Shown: positions 53,193-64,000, counted from the stretch's first letter. The stretch is 64,000 nt of DNA from Neisseria zoodegmatis (GCF_900187305.1 NZ_LT906434.1:186001-250000), one strand, 5' to 3'. A program made the numbers and translations. Notes: generated by a model from the letters alone, not told the origin.

Positions 53193-55211
53193 TTATTTAA
53201 ACCATAACCCCCAGAAAAACGCTACCACCAATACCAGCACACCTGTCACCATAAAGGCTGCATATGTGTAGATGAAACCGGTTTGCATTTTGCGGACTTG
53301 AGCGGCAATAGCGCCAACCAGTTTGGCAGAACCGTTCACCAAACCATTATCAATAATGGCGGTATCGATGGCTTTCCAGAAGAAAGTGCCTAATGCACGG
53401 CTACCTTTGGCAAATACATTGAAATAAATCGTATCCAAATAGTATTTGTTATCAAGCAGTTTATAAACAGGGCTGAAAGCAGCCGCGATTTTTGCAGGTA
53501 AGTGAGGCGCTTTAACGTATAAAACGTAAGCTGCAACAACACCGGCAATCGCGAGATAAAGCACAGGCGTATGCAAGCTGTGTGAAACCATTGCCAACGG
53601 ACCATGGAAGGCTTCTTTCATTTGCGCCATTACCGGATGCGCTTCATGGTTCACATAAATCACATCTTTAAAGAAATCGCCGTAGAGCATAGGTTCGATA
53701 GCGATATAACCGATGACCACCGACGGAATAGCCAACAAAATCAGAGGCAAAGTAACTACCCAAGGGCTTTCATGCGGATTATCGTTCTTACCTAAGCCGT
53801 GATGATGTTCTTCATCGTGGCCGTCTGAATGGTGATCGTGATGGATTTCACGCCATTTTTCTTTGCCATGGAACACCATGAAATATTGGCGGAACGCATA
53901 AAATGCAGTAACAAACACGCTGGCCAAAACAGCAAAATAAGCGAAACCACTACCCGGCAAGTCACTGAAATGTACAGCCTCAATAATCGAATCTTTAGAA
54001 TAGAAACCGGAAAACAGAGGAGTACCAATCAGAGAGAGATTACCGATAAGCATGGTAATCCAAGTAATCGGCATGTATTTTTTCAGATTGCCCATATGAC
54101 GCATATCTTGGTCATGGTGCATACCGATAATGGCACTACCGGCAGCCAAGAACAACAGAGCTTTAAAGAAAGCGTGCGTCATTACATGGAACATCGCAAT
54201 CGAATAAGCTGACACACCCAAAGCCACAGTCATATAGCCTAACTGCGACAGAGTAGAATAAGCCACCACGCGCTTAATATCGTTTTGAATTGTGCCAAGA
54301 AAGCCCATAAACAGCGCAGTAATTGCACCAATTACCATAATCACAGAAAGTGCGGTTGTGGACAATTCATAAATCGGCGACATGCGCGATACCATAAACA
54401 AGCCGGCAGTTACCATTGTTGCCGCGTGAATCAATGCAGAAATCGGCGTAGGACCTTCCATTGAATCGGGCAGCCACACATGCAGCGGGAACTGGGCAGA
54501 CTTACCCATTGCACCGACAAACAACAACAGACAGGTTACGGTAATCAAGTCCCAACCGAAAATCTGCATACCTACCACATTAGGCAGATAGGCAAATACA
54601 TCAGCATAGCGCAGACTGCCACCGAAATAGGCCAATACCAAGCCGATGCCGAGAATAAAACCGAAGTCACCGACACGGTTTACCAGAAAGGCTTTCAAGT
54701 TGGCAAAAATTGCGCTTTCACGTTTGAAGTAAAAACCGATCAGTAAATACGACACCAAGCCCACAGCTTCCCAACCGAAGAACAGCTGGATGAAGTTATT
54801 ACTCATTACCAGCATCAACATACTGAAAGTAAACAAAGAAATATAGCTGAAAAAGCGTTGGTAACCTGTTTTCTCATCGTGCATATAACCGATGGTATAG
54901 ATATGCACCATTAACGATACCGATGTTACCACCACCATCATCATGGCAGTCAGTGTGTCGACTAAAAAGCCTACAGAGAAGTCAATGCCTCCCATGGTTA
55001 ACCATGTGTAAACATTTTCGTCAAACTTTGCACGGGTTCCATTAATAAAACCCCACAATACATAGCCGGACAATACTGCTGATACTGCAACGCCGAGGAT
55101 AGTGACAGTGTGTGCTCCTTTACGGCCGATTTGATTACCAAACAAACCGGCCAACAACGATCCGACCAAAGGAATCAGAGCAATCGCCAGATATAAGCTC
55201 ATATCGTTCAT
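53193..55211 (-). CDS. nuoL: NADH-quinone oxidoreductase subunit L
   Basis: 672 aa. GKSAQFPLHVWLPDSMEGPTP and KRVVAYSTLSQLGYM core, plus the long C-terminal lateral helix of NuoL. A His-rich cytoplasmic loop (HHDHHSDGHDEEHHHG, around residue 465) is notable and could bind metal. Distal proton pump of complex I. Confidence 0.98.
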   Translation of the reverse strand: MNDMSLYLAIALIPLVGSLLAGLFGNQIGRKGAHTVTILGVAVSAVLSGYVLWGFINGTRAKFDENVYTWLTMGGIDFSVGFLVDTLTAMMMVVVTSVSLMVHIYTIGYMHDEKTGYQRFFSYISLFTFSMLMLVMSNNFIQLFFGWEAVGLVSYLLIGFYFKRESAIFANLKAFLVNRVGDFGFILGIGLVLAYFGGSLRYADVFAYLPNVVGMQIFGWDLITVTCLLLFVGAMGKSAQFPLHVWLPDSMEGPTPISALIHAATMVTAGLFMVSRMSPIYELSTTALSVIMVIGAITALFMGFLGTIQNDIKRVVAYSTLSQLGYMTVALGVSAYSIAMFHVMTHAFFKALLFLAAGSAIIGMHHDQDMRHMGNLKKYMPITWITMLIGNLSLIGTPLFSGFYSKDSIIEAVHFSDLPGSGFAYFAVLASVFVTAFYAFRQYFMVFHGKEKWREIHHDHHSDGHDEEHHHGLGKNDNPHESPWVVTLPLILLAIPSVVIGYIAIEPMLYGDFFKDVIYVNHEAHPVMAQMKEAFHGPLAMVSHSLHTPVLYLAIAGVVAAYVLYVKAPHLPAKIAAAFSPVYKLLDNKYYLDTIYFNVFAKGSRALGTFFWKAIDTAIIDNGLVNGSAKLVGAIAAQVRKMQTGFIYTYAAFMVTGVLVLVVAFFWGLWFK

Positions 55212-55229
55212 TTTTCTTATTTCTCCCGA

Positions 55230-55535
55230 TTAACCCTTCAAACTGTTCAAATCCGCTACATTAATCGTGTTGCGGTTACGGAATACCAATACCATAATCG
55301 CCAAACCGATGGCAGACTCGGCTGCTGCAACAGTTAGCACGAAGAACACGAAAATCTGCCCCGCGGTATCGCCAAGGTATTGTGAAAATGCGATAAAGTT
55401 AAAATTCACTGCCAACAGCATCAACTCGATCGACATCAACAATACCAACACGTTTTTGCGGTTCATAAAAATGCCCATCGCGCTAATACCGAACAACAGA
55501 GCGGCCAGCACCAAATAATGCGTAATCGTAATCAT
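55230..55535 (-). CDS. nuoK: NADH-quinone oxidoreductase subunit K
   Basis: 101 aa, three TMs. The conserved Glu residues lie in [14 protein letters not shown] and [11 protein letters not shown]. Start overlaps nuoJ stop by 4 bp. Confidence 0.97.
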   Translation of the reverse strand: MITITHYLVLAALLFGISAMGIFMNRKNVLVLLMSIELMLLAVNFNFIAFSQYLGDTAGQIFVFFVLTVAAAESAIGLAIMVLVFRNRNTINVADLNSLKG

Positions 55536-56191
55536 GCTTTGCCCTCCTCTGCTTGGCCGTCTGAATCGCTTTCAGGTTGTGACGGTTGCTGTACCACAGC
55601 TTCCATTTTTACCATACGCATACGACCTTCTTTGGCATTCACTTTCACTTGATCGGCAGGATTAATATATTTGGGGTTAACCGTTTTGCGGTGTACCAAC
55701 GCAATCGCTGCCACCATGCCCAGCACCAACAGCACCGCAGCCAATTCGAACGGCAGCAAATAAGTGGTGTAAATTTGGCTGCCCAAATCGCGCACGTTGC
55801 TGTAATCGGCGGGAATATCTTTCATGGAGCCGAATGCGGCCAAATTGGTATCAGGTGCAATCAAAATCATAATTAACGCAACGGCCATCAGCACACCTAC
55901 TGTGAAAGCCACCGGAGCATTACGCCAGAAACCGGCACGCATTTCTTCGATGTCGATGTTCAACATCATCACCACAAACAGGAACAGCACCATTACTGCG
56001 CCAACATATACCACTACTAAGGTAATGCCCAAAAATTCGGCCTGCATCAGCATCCACATCATTGCCGACATACAGAAAGTAAGCACCAAATACAAAGAAG
56101 CGTGCACCGGGTTTTTGGCGGTAACGGTTTTTACCGCACCAAATAGGATAATGGCCGCCAATATGTAGAACATAATCAGAGAAAAAGTCAT
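55532..56191 (-). CDS. nuoJ: NADH-quinone oxidoreductase subunit J
   Basis: 219 aa, five TMs; [20 protein letters not shown] is the family signature including the pi-bulge helix. The charged C-terminal tail, with a DUS in its coding sequence, is species-variable. Confidence 0.97.
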   Translation of the reverse strand: MTFSLIMFYILAAIILFGAVKTVTAKNPVHASLYLVLTFCMSAMMWMLMQAEFLGITLVVVYVGAVMVLFLFVVMMLNIDIEEMRAGFWRNAPVAFTVGVLMAVALIMILIAPDTNLAAFGSMKDIPADYSNVRDLGSQIYTTYLLPFELAAVLLVLGMVAAIALVHRKTVNPKYINPADQVKVNAKEGRMRMVKMEAVVQQPSQPESDSDGQAEEGKA

Positions 56192-56203
56192 GGTTCTGTT
56201 CCT

Positions 56204-56683
56204 TTAGCGGTAGGGTGCATCGGCAGCTTTGCGTTTGGCGATTTCGGCTTCGTATTTGTCGCCAATCGCCAGCAGCATGGGTTTGGTGTAGTGCAAATCA
56301 CCGCGCTTCTCACCGTGGTATTCGAGAATATGGGTTTCCACAATGGCATCGGTCGGGCAGGCTTCTTCGCAAAAGCCGCAAAAAATGCACTTGGTCAAAT
56401 CGATATCGTAACGGGTGGTACGGCGGCTGCCGTCTTCGCGTTGCTCCGATTCGATATTAATCGCCATTGCCGGGCAAACCGCTTCGCACAGTTTGCAGGC
56501 AATGCAGCGCTCTTCCCCGTTCGGATAGCGACGCTGGGCATGCAGGCCGCGGAAACGCACGGATTGCGGCGTTTTTTCTTCGGGGAACATAATGGTTTCT
56601 TTGCGGGCGAAAAAGTTTTTGAGCGTAACACCCATGCCTTTTACCAATTCGCCTAGCAGGAAGGTTTTGACTAAATTTGCCAT
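56204..56683 (-). CDS. nuoI: NADH-quinone oxidoreductase subunit I
   Basis: 159 aa with two 4Fe-4S motifs, [12 protein letters not shown] and [12 protein letters not shown] (clusters N6a/N6b). Normally follows nuoH directly; here a CDF-type metal transporter gene lies between. Confidence 0.98.
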   Translation of the reverse strand: MANLVKTFLLGELVKGMGVTLKNFFARKETIMFPEEKTPQSVRFRGLHAQRRYPNGEERCIACKLCEAVCPAMAINIESEQREDGSRRTTRYDIDLTKCIFCGFCEEACPTDAIVETHILEYHGEKRGDLHYTKPMLLAIGDKYEAEIAKRKAADAPYR

Positions 56684-56843
56684 AATTACACCCTACCCTA
56701 TTGTTGCGGATAGCTTTCTTTTAATTAAAAATTTATCTTGGTTAATAAAAAACTGTTTATTAAACAAATCACTTCCATAATATTTCTTCAAAAATTTTTC
56801 TGCATAAAAATTCAACCGACTGCCGTCAAATGCTTCGTTCTAT

Positions 56844-57641
56844 TCATCGTGCCAATTTCAATATTCTAATTGCACCTAAAATTACCCATGCAAATACAAT
56901 GACACCAACAATCAAATCTGGATAGGGTGATTGCCACCATAATACCAAAGCACCTGCCACAATCACTCCCAAATTTACCAATACATCATTAGAAGTAAAA
57001 ATCATACTAGCCTGCATATGTTCTTCTTGACTACCATTTTGGCGCAATAAATACAAACACACTACGTTAGCCATTAAAGCCAAACATGACACCCACATCA
57101 TCATTTTAAAATCAGGTAACATCTCAAAATCCCAAAATCGTTTTAACACTTCTATAAGACCCATTACAGCTAAAGTTATCTGAAACCACCCAGCCCAATA
57201 CGCAATATTTTTCTTATAAATCGTACTTTTACCCACAGCCAATAAAGCCATAAAATAAACTAAGCTGTCTGCCAACATGTCCAAACTATCTGCTATCAAA
57301 CCTACTGAGTGTGACCACCACCCTGCAATACTTTCAATCAGAAAGAACACAAAATTAATGACTAACACCACATACAACAACTTTTTCTGTTGTTGCTCAA
57401 CAGGAATCTCTACTGAATCAACCCGCGTGTGCTCAATACATTGAATGTCCCAACCCAATGTTTGTAGATGTTCTAAAACAGATTTACCACCATCTTCATG
57501 GTACACCGTTAAAGTTTTATTTGATAAATTAAACTGAAGTTTTTTAACTTCAACCACATCATCTAATTTCATGCGAATTAACTGCTCTTCACAAGAACAA
57601 TCCATTTGTGCGATACGAAAAACAGTTTTTTGTAAAACCAT
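56844..57641 (-). CDS. HMA-CDF cation transporter inserted in nuo operon
   Basis: 265 aa from MVLQKTVFRIAQMDCSCEEQL (GAGAGG upstream). Residues 1-70 are an HMA-like ferredoxin fold with a CSC metal site; residues about 90-265 are six-TM cation diffusion facilitator with SVGLIADSLDMLADSL (Asp pair) and FTSNDVLVN. Efflux of a divalent or soft metal is predicted; the ion is not known. Strongly AT-rich against flanking nuo genes, so probably acquired horizontally. It breaks nuoH from nuoI. Confidence 0.88.
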   Translation of the reverse strand: MVLQKTVFRIAQMDCSCEEQLIRMKLDDVVEVKKLQFNLSNKTLTVYHEDGGKSVLEHLQTLGWDIQCIEHTRVDSVEIPVEQQQKKLLYVVLVINFVFFLIESIAGWWSHSVGLIADSLDMLADSLVYFMALLAVGKSTIYKKNIAYWAGWFQITLAVMGLIEVLKRFWDFEMLPDFKMMMWVSCLALMANVVCLYLLRQNGSQEEHMQASMIFTSNDVLVNLGVIVAGALVLWWQSPYPDLIVGVIVFAWVILGAIRILKLAR

Positions 57642-57807
57642 ATTTCCTCTCCACATGATAAATAACTAATCTATCAATACACAAAAGCACCTTCAGCTTT
57701 GTTATTTTGCAATCTTTTTCAATAGAAAAAAACACACTCTCTTGTCTCAAGATACTTATTACATACGATTAACGGTAAGCTTTCAAATTTCAATGTAATC
57801 TCATCAA

Positions 57808-58857
57808 CTACGACCATAGGCTTAGGGGCGAAATCATCCACAAGCCGAGCAATACGATGCACACAAAAGTTACCGGAATCAGCACTTTCCAGCCCAAACG
57901 CATAATTTGGTCGTAACGGTAGCGCGGGAAAGTGGCACGAATCCACAAATAGCCGTAAAGGATAAAGGCCATTTTCAAGAACATCCAAAATGCGCTCGGC
58001 GTACCGATAATACCCCAGCTTTGCGGGAACGGAGACAGCCAACCGCCTAAGAACATGATAGCGGTAAGCGCACCGATCAGAATCATGAAAATATATTCGG
58101 CAAGGAAGAACAGGGCAAATGCAAAGCCCGAATACTCCACATGGAAACCGGCCACGATTTCCGACTCGCCTTCGGCAACGTCGAACGGTGCACGGTTGGT
58201 TTCGGCTACGGCGGAAATCAGATACACGATGAATACGGGGAACAAAGCAAACCAGTTCCAAGAGAAAATCGAACCGCCGGCAATGCCTTGGGCTTGGCTG
58301 GCAACAATTTCTTTGAAATTCATGCTACCCGAAACCATTACCACACATACCAATGCCGCACCCATGGCAATTTCGTAAGAAATGGTTTGGGCTGAAGAAC
58401 GCATGGCACCTAAGAATGAATATTTGGAGTTGGAAGCCCAACCCGCAATAATCACACCATACACCGATAAAGAGGTAATCATCAGAATATACAGCAAACC
58501 CGCATCCACATTGGTCAGCAGCCATTCATCAGAAAACGGAATCACCGCCCAAGCTGCAAACGCAGGCATCAGCGACATCATCGGGCCGATATAAAACAAC
58601 GCTTTATTCGACAGTTTGGGGCGGGTAACTTCTTTAAACAGCAACTTCAACACGTCGGCAAACGGCTGAATCAAACCAAACGGGCCGGTTACGTTCGGGC
58701 CGACGCGCAGCTGCATATAGCCGATTACCTTACGCTCGAAGTAGGTAAGATACGCCACCGTCAAAATCAACGGGATCAAGATAATCACGATTTTCAGCAC
58801 AATCGAAACGATTAAGCCGATCTCATTACCCAACAAGGCTTGGAACCATTCCTGCAT
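57808..58857 (-). CDS. nuoH: NADH-quinone oxidoreductase subunit H
   Basis: 349 aa, eight or so TMs; [24 protein letters not shown] and the quinone-site Glu cluster [19 protein letters not shown] are present. Two bp after nuoG. The minus-strand frame at 57719-58261 is an out-of-frame shadow. Confidence 0.98.
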   Translation of the reverse strand: MQEWFQALLGNEIGLIVSIVLKIVIILIPLILTVAYLTYFERKVIGYMQLRVGPNVTGPFGLIQPFADVLKLLFKEVTRPKLSNKALFYIGPMMSLMPAFAAWAVIPFSDEWLLTNVDAGLLYILMITSLSVYGVIIAGWASNSKYSFLGAMRSSAQTISYEIAMGAALVCVVMVSGSMNFKEIVASQAQGIAGGSIFSWNWFALFPVFIVYLISAVAETNRAPFDVAEGESEIVAGFHVEYSGFAFALFFLAEYIFMILIGALTAIMFLGGWLSPFPQSWGIIGTPSAFWMFLKMAFILYGYLWIRATFPRYRYDQIMRLGWKVLIPVTFVCIVLLGLWMISPLSLWS

Positions 58858-58859
58858 GA

Positions 58860-61118
58860 TTAACCCCGCGTCAGTTCGATAGTGTTCATCAACGCACCCG
58901 ACGCAGCATTTTCAGAATGCAGCGGCAGATACACAACATTTTCAGGCAAGCCCGCATCGGCGCTTACACGCACACCAACCGCAGCGCCGCCCTGCCCTGC
59001 CTGCACGGCCTCGCCGTCTTGCAAACCCAAAGCAGCCAAGGTGTTCGGATGAACACGGGCGGCTGGCACTTGTGCATGTGAAGTCGCTTGCAATGGAGCG
59101 GAGCGGCGCACAATCGCATCGGTATGGTAGATGCCCACACCGCCTACGCGCACCAAACCGGAGGCCGTCTGAACGGCTTCGCCTTGCCAAGTGCTGCGGT
59201 TGTTGAGTTTTTCAGGCAGGCTTTCTTTGTTTACCGCTTCTCTCAACACTTGCTCGCTGCTGTCGTATTCGAAGCCTTCCAGCTCGAACACATTGCCCAG
59301 CACACGCAAAACTTTCCACAACGGACGCGAATCAGCAAAGCCTTTTACCACACCGTGGAACGATTGCAGACGGCCTTCCATGCTGATAAAGCTACCTGAA
59401 GTTTCGGTAAACGGTGCAATAGGCAACATCACATCGCACACTTCGCGCAGAGTTTCGCTTTCAAACGGAGTAAACGCCATCACACTTTGGGCTTGCTTCA
59501 ATGCAGCCACTGCTTTACCGCCGTTTGCCACATCAATTTCAGGCTCTACATTCAACAGCAATACGGCTTTTTTCGGTTGCGCCAACATTTCTTGAATGCT
59601 GTTGCCGCGGTTCACACCCAACACATCCGCACCCACGCTGTTGGCGGCTTGCGGCAGAACACCCAAAACCGCACCGGTGGCATCGGCCAATTCCTGAGCG
59701 GCAGCATAAACCGCCGCATAATCGGGGTGGTTTTGCACTTCGGCACCCAACACGATTGCCGCTTTTTCGGCATTTTTCAGGCTACCTGAAACAGCGTTTT
59801 CAAGGTCTTGCGCCATGTTTTTCAGACGGCCTGCCCATTCGTTCGGATGTACGGCTTCCTGTGCCAACAGAGGCATGTGCAATTCTTCTTTGCTGCTCGC
59901 CATGATGCTCAAAGCCATATAAGACTTGGCGGCACGGCGCAAACGGGCTGTCAGCAGCGGTTGTTCTTTGCGCAGATTCGCGCCTACAACCAGCACGGCA
60001 TCGGCATTGCCCAAACTTTCAATGCTTTGGCCCAGCCATTGCGCACCTTTCAAGCTGCCCGCAAGGCGGCTGTCTTGCTGCATCAGGCGTGTGTCGAAAT
60101 GCTTGATATTGAGGCCGTCTGAAAGTTTTTTGGCCAGATACAGCTCTTCAACGGTATTCATCGGGTTGGCCCAAATACCTACCGCATCTTGGCCGTCTTC
60201 TTTTTGAATGCAATCTAAGGTTTTACGCACATATTCGAGCGCGGTTTGCCAATCCACTTCATGCCATTGGCCGCCGTGTTTGATTTTCGGGGTTTTCAGA
60301 CGGCTTTCGTGATACAGGCCTTCGTAGGCGAAGCGGTCGCGGTCGGAAATCCAGCATTCGTTCACGGCTTCGTTTTCCAACGGCAACACGCGGCGCACGG
60401 TGTGGTCTTTGGTTTGCACGATTAAGTTGCTGCCCAAAGCATCATGCGCGGAAATGGTTTTGCGGCGGCTCAATTCCCAAGAGCGGGCATCGTAGCGGAA
60501 CGGTTTGCTGGTTAAGGCACCCACCGGACACAAATCAATTACGTTGCCGGACAATTCGGTTTCCACCGCTTTGCCGATAAACGGCATGATTTCGGAAAAC
60601 TCACCGCGATTGGCCATAGCGATTTCCTGCAAACCGGCAATCTCTTCGGTAAAGCGCACACAGCGGGTGCAGTGGATACAGCGGCTCATTTCTTCCGCCG
60701 ACACCAACGGCCCCATATCTTTGGGCACAACCGAGCGTTTTTCTTCTTGATAACGGCTCGACGATTTACCGTAACCCACGGCCAAATCCTGCAACTGACA
60801 CTCACCGCCCTGGTCGCAAATCGGGCAATCCAGCGGGTGGTTGATGAGCAGAAATTCCATCACGCCTTCCTGAGCCTGCTTGGCCTTGGCGGAATGGGTA
60901 TGCACCACCATGCCGTCTGTTACCGGCGTGGCACAGGCAGGCAGGGGTTTGGGGGCTTTTTCCACCTCCACCAAGCACATGCGGCAGTTGGCGGCAATGG
61001 ATAATTTTTTGTGGTAGCAGAAATGCGGGATATAAGTGCCCAGCTCGTGCGCCGCTTCCATTACGGTCGCACCCTGCTTGACTGCAATCTGTTTACCGTC
61101 GATTTCAATTTGTAACAT
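58860..61118 (-). CDS. nuoG: NADH-quinone oxidoreductase subunit G
   Basis: 752 aa. N-terminal 2Fe-2S ferredoxin domain ([16 protein letters not shown]), then [18 protein letters not shown] and [10 protein letters not shown] clusters, and a molybdopterin-oxidoreductase-like domain. Carries several DUS including an Eikenella-type copy at 59779-59790. A 1-kb interval with DUF411 separates it from nuoF. Confidence 0.98.
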   Translation of the reverse strand: MLQIEIDGKQIAVKQGATVMEAAHELGTYIPHFCYHKKLSIAANCRMCLVEVEKAPKPLPACATPVTDGMVVHTHSAKAKQAQEGVMEFLLINHPLDCPICDQGGECQLQDLAVGYGKSSSRYQEEKRSVVPKDMGPLVSAEEMSRCIHCTRCVRFTEEIAGLQEIAMANRGEFSEIMPFIGKAVETELSGNVIDLCPVGALTSKPFRYDARSWELSRRKTISAHDALGSNLIVQTKDHTVRRVLPLENEAVNECWISDRDRFAYEGLYHESRLKTPKIKHGGQWHEVDWQTALEYVRKTLDCIQKEDGQDAVGIWANPMNTVEELYLAKKLSDGLNIKHFDTRLMQQDSRLAGSLKGAQWLGQSIESLGNADAVLVVGANLRKEQPLLTARLRRAAKSYMALSIMASSKEELHMPLLAQEAVHPNEWAGRLKNMAQDLENAVSGSLKNAEKAAIVLGAEVQNHPDYAAVYAAAQELADATGAVLGVLPQAANSVGADVLGVNRGNSIQEMLAQPKKAVLLLNVEPEIDVANGGKAVAALKQAQSVMAFTPFESETLREVCDVMLPIAPFTETSGSFISMEGRLQSFHGVVKGFADSRPLWKVLRVLGNVFELEGFEYDSSEQVLREAVNKESLPEKLNNRSTWQGEAVQTASGLVRVGGVGIYHTDAIVRRSAPLQATSHAQVPAARVHPNTLAALGLQDGEAVQAGQGGAAVGVRVSADAGLPENVVYLPLHSENAASGALMNTIELTRG

Positions 61119-61440
61119 GGTGTGTTTCCTAGTTACGGTTTTATTAAAAATTTAAATGAGGCCGTCTGAAATACTGTTTTTTTATTTGTTGTATACGTTT
61201 ACCAAGTTTTCAGACAGGCATTTTATTTTTGACTGTGTTTCAGGTAGCCTGTTTTTCAATTCCGACTTCATTAATTAGTTTTTTAAAGCTTCAAGGCAAA
61301 TTCTGCCTGATTGAAAGGGAATCAATCATGTAAGTAGATTGGGTTTTAAACCCAATGTTTCAGACGGCCTGATATTTGTGTTGGGTTTTACAACCCAACC
61401 TACTCTTACTGGAATTAATAACCCAACCTTCTCTTACATA
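61119..61440. repeat. Gene-free interval with a MITE-like hairpin element
   Basis: Between nuoG and the DUF411 gene. Includes a partial inverted DUS pair (61158-61215), an Eikenella-type DUS (61239-61250) and, at about 61330-61409, an element with ends GTAAGTAGATTGGGTTTTAA and an inverted counterpart ending CCTACTCTTAC around a central DUS. Possibly hairpin-forming in the nuo transcript. Confidence 0.65.
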
Positions 61441-61971
61441 TTAGTAAGATTGATAAATTTGATTACTCCCGTTTTTAGCGACCAATAACACATCATAAGG
61501 ATGCTTCCGATTTTGATACATTTCTCCATCCATACCAGGAGAACCCAACGGCATACCAGGTGTTGCCAAACCCAAAGCCTCTGGTTTTTCTTTGAGCAAA
61601 CGGCGAATATCCGTTGCAGGTGTATGTCCTTCTATAACATAACCATCTACTTTGGCTGTATGGCACGCCCCATATTTTTGCGGCATCCCTAACTCATCTC
61701 TCGCTTCACGATTACCAGTATTGTGTACAACCACTTGGAAGCCGTTATCCTCCATATGCTTAACCCATTCAGTACAACAACCGCAATTGGGATCCTTCCA
61801 CACCTCCACTTTATGTTGATGTGAAAGCAAATCCTTATCCGCCAAATCTGCGTAATCCATTTGTTGCCGATGATTAGACTCGGACACCAAGCCAAATACC
61901 ACTGCTGAAACAGCAACAGATACAGTAAAAACCCAAGCTGTTTGCTTAGAAAAGAATTTTATTTTTTTCAC
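61441..61971 (-). CDS. DUF411 metal-binding protein inserted in nuo operon
   Basis: 176 aa with an N-terminal signal anchor (WVFTVSVAVSAVVFGLV). The DUF411 core has VEVWKDPNCGCCTEWVKHM (Cys pair of a thioredoxin-like fold), KYGACHTAKVDGYVIEGHTPATDIRRLL and TPGMPLGSPGM. Members are periplasmic proteins linked to copper resistance. AT-rich like the CDF transporter 4 kb away; both are heavy-metal genes inserted into the same operon at different junctions. Confidence 0.92.
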   Translation of the reverse strand: MKKIKFFSKQTAWVFTVSVAVSAVVFGLVSESNHRQQMDYADLADKDLLSHQHKVEVWKDPNCGCCTEWVKHMEDNGFQVVVHNTGNREARDELGMPQKYGACHTAKVDGYVIEGHTPATDIRRLLKEKPEALGLATPGMPLGSPGMDGEMYQNRKHPYDVLLVAKNGSNQIYQSY

Positions 61972-62150
61972 AATCTCATCCTCAAATTAAAATTTAAGCA
62001 GCCAATTAGACCAATTCGAGAGAAATATTTTGACTATAATCAACCAACATTTTCACATTGAAGTTTTATAAAAACCAAACTGAATCAATCAATGAAAAAA
62101 AACCAACCTTATTATTGAAAAGGCACTACTTTCCAACCAGCCGGCTTTTA

Positions 62151-63446
62151 CTAACACCACTTATGCTCTTTAGCCGGTTTGCCATGCTCGATATAGTGTT
62201 CAAATTCATGGCGGAAATGCTTGGTAAAGCTGCGCACGGGGAATACGGCGGCATCGGCCAAGGCGCAGATGGTGCGGCCGGCCATATTGTTGCCGACCGA
62301 ATCGAGCAAGTCCAAATCTTCGGGGCGGCCTTTGCCTTCGGCAATGCGGTGCACCACGCGGTATAACCAGCCGGTACCCTCGCGGCAGGGAGTGCATTGG
62401 CCGCAGGATTCTTCGTGGTAGAAGTAGCTCAAGCGTTCGAGGGCTTTGACCATGCACACGTCTTCGTCCATCACGATAATCGCGCCCGAACCGAGCATGG
62501 AACCTGCTTTGGCGATGGAATCGTAATCCATGTTCAAGGTCATCATTACTTCGCCGGGCAATACGGGCGCAGACGAACCGCCGGGGATCACGGCTTTGAG
62601 TTTTTTGCCGTCTTTCATGCCGCCGGCCATTTCCAGCAGTTTGGCAAACGGCGTACCTAACGGCACTTCGTAGTTGCCGGGGCGTTCAACGTGGCCGGAA
62701 ATGGAAAACAGTTTGGTGCCGCCTGCGTTTTCGATGCCTTTGTCGGCAAAGGTTTGTCCGCCGTCACGGATAATGAACGGCACCGAAGCAAAAGTTTCGG
62801 TGTTGTTGATGGTGGTGGGTTTTCCGTACAGGCCGTATGAAGCGGGGAACGGCGGTTTGAAGCGCGGTTGGCCTTTTTTGCCTTCGAGCGATTCCAGCAA
62901 GGCGGTTTCTTCGCCGCAGATATATGCGCCGTAACCGTGGGCGGCAAACAGCTCGAAGCTGAAATCCGTTCCCATGATGTTTTTACCCAAGAAACCGGCT
63001 TGGCGGGCTTCGGCCAGGGCTTCTTCAAAACGCTGGTAACCTTCGAAGATTTCGCCGTGGATATAGTTGTAGCCTGCTTCCGCGCCCATTGCGTATCCGG
63101 CAATGATCATGCCCTCGATCAACGCATGGGGGTTGAAGTTGATGATGTCGCGGTCTTTGAATGTGCCGGGTTCGCCTTCGTCGGTGTTGCAGACGACGTA
63201 TTTCGCACCGGGAAAGGAACGGGGCATAAAGCTCCATTTCAAACCGGTGGGGAAGCCCGCACCGCCGCGCCCGCGCAAGCCCGAAGTTTTAACTTCGGCA
63301 ATCACGTCGTCTTGCGACATGTTTTCAGTCAGGATTTTACGCAGCGCTTGGTAGCCGCCGCGCGCTTGGTATGCTTCCAAGTGCCAACAGTCGGGATTGC
63401 GGGTATCGACGTTTTCAAAAATCACGCCTGATTGGAAAATAGCCAT
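62151..63446 (-). CDS. nuoF: NADH-quinone oxidoreductase subunit F
   Basis: 431 aa. NADH-binding [16 protein letters not shown]-binding [12 protein letters not shown], and the 4Fe-4S motif [14 protein letters not shown]. Electron entry point of complex I. Normally followed directly by nuoG. Confidence 0.98.
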   Translation of the reverse strand: MAIFQSGVIFENVDTRNPDCWHLEAYQARGGYQALRKILTENMSQDDVIAEVKTSGLRGRGGAGFPTGLKWSFMPRSFPGAKYVVCNTDEGEPGTFKDRDIINFNPHALIEGMIIAGYAMGAEAGYNYIHGEIFEGYQRFEEALAEARQAGFLGKNIMGTDFSFELFAAHGYGAYICGEETALLESLEGKKGQPRFKPPFPASYGLYGKPTTINNTETFASVPFIIRDGGQTFADKGIENAGGTKLFSISGHVERPGNYEVPLGTPFAKLLEMAGGMKDGKKLKAVIPGGSSAPVLPGEVMMTLNMDYDSIAKAGSMLGSGAIIVMDEDVCMVKALERLSYFYHEESCGQCTPCREGTGWLYRVVHRIAEGKGRPEDLDLLDSVGNNMAGRTICALADAAVFPVRSFTKHFRHEFEHYIEHGKPAKEHKWC

Positions 63447-63743
63447 TTGCTTAGCCCTAATCGGTTAATCTTCTTCAATCTTTTGTTTTGCCGCCCAACC
63501 GCCTGATGCGGTTATGCGCTGATATTTTTTACATGCCTGTCTGAAGGGTTTTCAGACGGCTTTTCAGGTAGCCTTGTTGAGGCCGTCTGAAAAGGGATTT
63601 TTTAAAGTGTTTAAAATGCTTCGCCGTATCGGATTCAAATGCCTTCAATGTTTTGTAGGTCGGATTCTTGAATCCGACAGTTTGTCCGAGTTAAAACCTT
63701 GCTAATATCGGATTCAAGAATCCGACCTACGGCTTGCTGCCCG
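63447..63743. other. Interval between GFA gene and nuoF with DUS and MITE
   Basis: Holds an inverted AG-DUS arrangement around an Eikenella-type DUS (63551-63592) and the MITE-like element 63655-63730. No gene. Confidence 0.7.
63655..63730. repeat. MITE-like element, second copy
   Basis: 76 bp with ends GTAGGTCGGATTCTTGAATC... and an inverted counterpart ending GAATCCGACCTAC, same family as 4444-4541 but with a shorter interior. Confidence 0.75.
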
Positions 63744-64000
63744 TTATTTCTCCGCGCCAATCATGGCTAAAAACTCATGCTCGGTCAGTTTCGGCGTATC
63801 GTTGGCCAAATCGTAATACGGTGCTTTGCAGTCGATAAAAATTTGGCTTTCCAGCTCAAAATCGGCGTTATCGGCAAATAATCCCGCATTGATGTAATAA
63901 TCGTCGCCCACCTGAACAAACAGGTGCGTGCCGCATTGTTTGCAGAAACAGCGTTGCGCCCATTCGGACGAGCGGTAGCGGCCTATATGTTCGCTGCCAC
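63744..64000 (-). CDS. GFA-family protein, partial
   Basis: C-terminal 84 or more residues, running off the window edge. Translation gives SEWAQRCFCKQCGTHLFVQV then INAGLFADNADFELESQIF and FIDCKAPYYDL, ending LTEHEFLAMIGAEK. The CFCKQCGTHLF zinc motif and following strand identify the GFA (formerly glutathione-dependent formaldehyde-activating) family. Lies where nuoE would be expected next to nuoF, so it is a third extra gene in this nuo region. Confidence 0.88.
   Translation of the reverse strand, partial: GSEHIGRYRSSEWAQRCFCKQCGTHLFVQVGDDYYINAGLFADNADFELESQIFIDCKAPYYDLANDTPKLTEHEFLAMIGAEK

Noticed and set aside
57719..58261. 180-aa minus-strand frame near nuoH
   Set aside because: Out-of-frame shadow of nuoH.

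Overview
The window is a chromosomal segment of a Neisseria-like betaproteobacterium. The 12-base DNA uptake sequence (DUS) AGGCCGTCTGAA occurs dozens of times, often as inverted pairs acting as terminators, with a minority of ATGCCGTCTGAA copies. The AG form dominates, so this is more likely a commensal or animal Neisseria than N. meningitidis or N. gonorrhoeae (inference). Gene content (atp, nuo, ftsEX, leuS, pyk, folD) and the Slam system agree. A few copies of the Eikenella-type dialect AGGCTACCTGAA are also present.

Layout. 1-12254: a complete type I-C CRISPR-Cas locus read right to left: cas3, a small DUF2188 gene, a two-repeat mini-CRISPR, cas5c-cas8c-cas7c, a triple-palindrome spacer, cas4, an AT-rich two-TM membrane gene, a MITE-like repeat, cas1, cas2, leader and an array of 42 full repeats plus one cut by the window edge. 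12426-16904: TgpA-type transglutaminase, BolA/IbaG-like protein, ftsE-ftsX. 17025-22808: a type VI secretion cassette (VgrG, phospholipase D effector, Sel1-repeat candidate immunity protein). 22943-31411: leuS, moxR-DUF58, TraB/GumN, J-domain protein, pyk. 31652-33987: a Slam outer-membrane translocator and its probable secreted substrate. 34346-38309: methyltransferase, a PycTM-DUF3616 fusion, folD. 38918-45882: the full F1Fo ATP synthase operon. 46192-49931: parB, udk, a small membrane protein, proB, DUF2818. 50037-64000: the nuo (complex I) operon from nuoN back to nuoF, interrupted by a CDF-type metal transporter, a DUF411 copper-type protein and a GFA-family gene.

The strongest candidate for an undescribed system is in the cas operon. 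Between cas3 and cas5c lie two divergent I-C repeats around a 25-nt guide. The guide matches, with a TTC PAM, a site at the cas3 stop codon just upstream of the predicted promoter of the DUF2188 gene. In the first 18 positions the only mismatches are at 6, 12 and 16, and type I crRNAs do not read positions 6 and 12. This is the architecture of crRNA-like regulators (CreR) or CRISPR-guarded toxin-antitoxin modules (CreTA). The same locus carries an unusual membrane gene with a degenerate PLD-like domain between cas4 and cas1, and an array spacer that is itself a textbook intrinsic terminator in the direction of array transcription.

No rRNA or tRNA gene was recognised.
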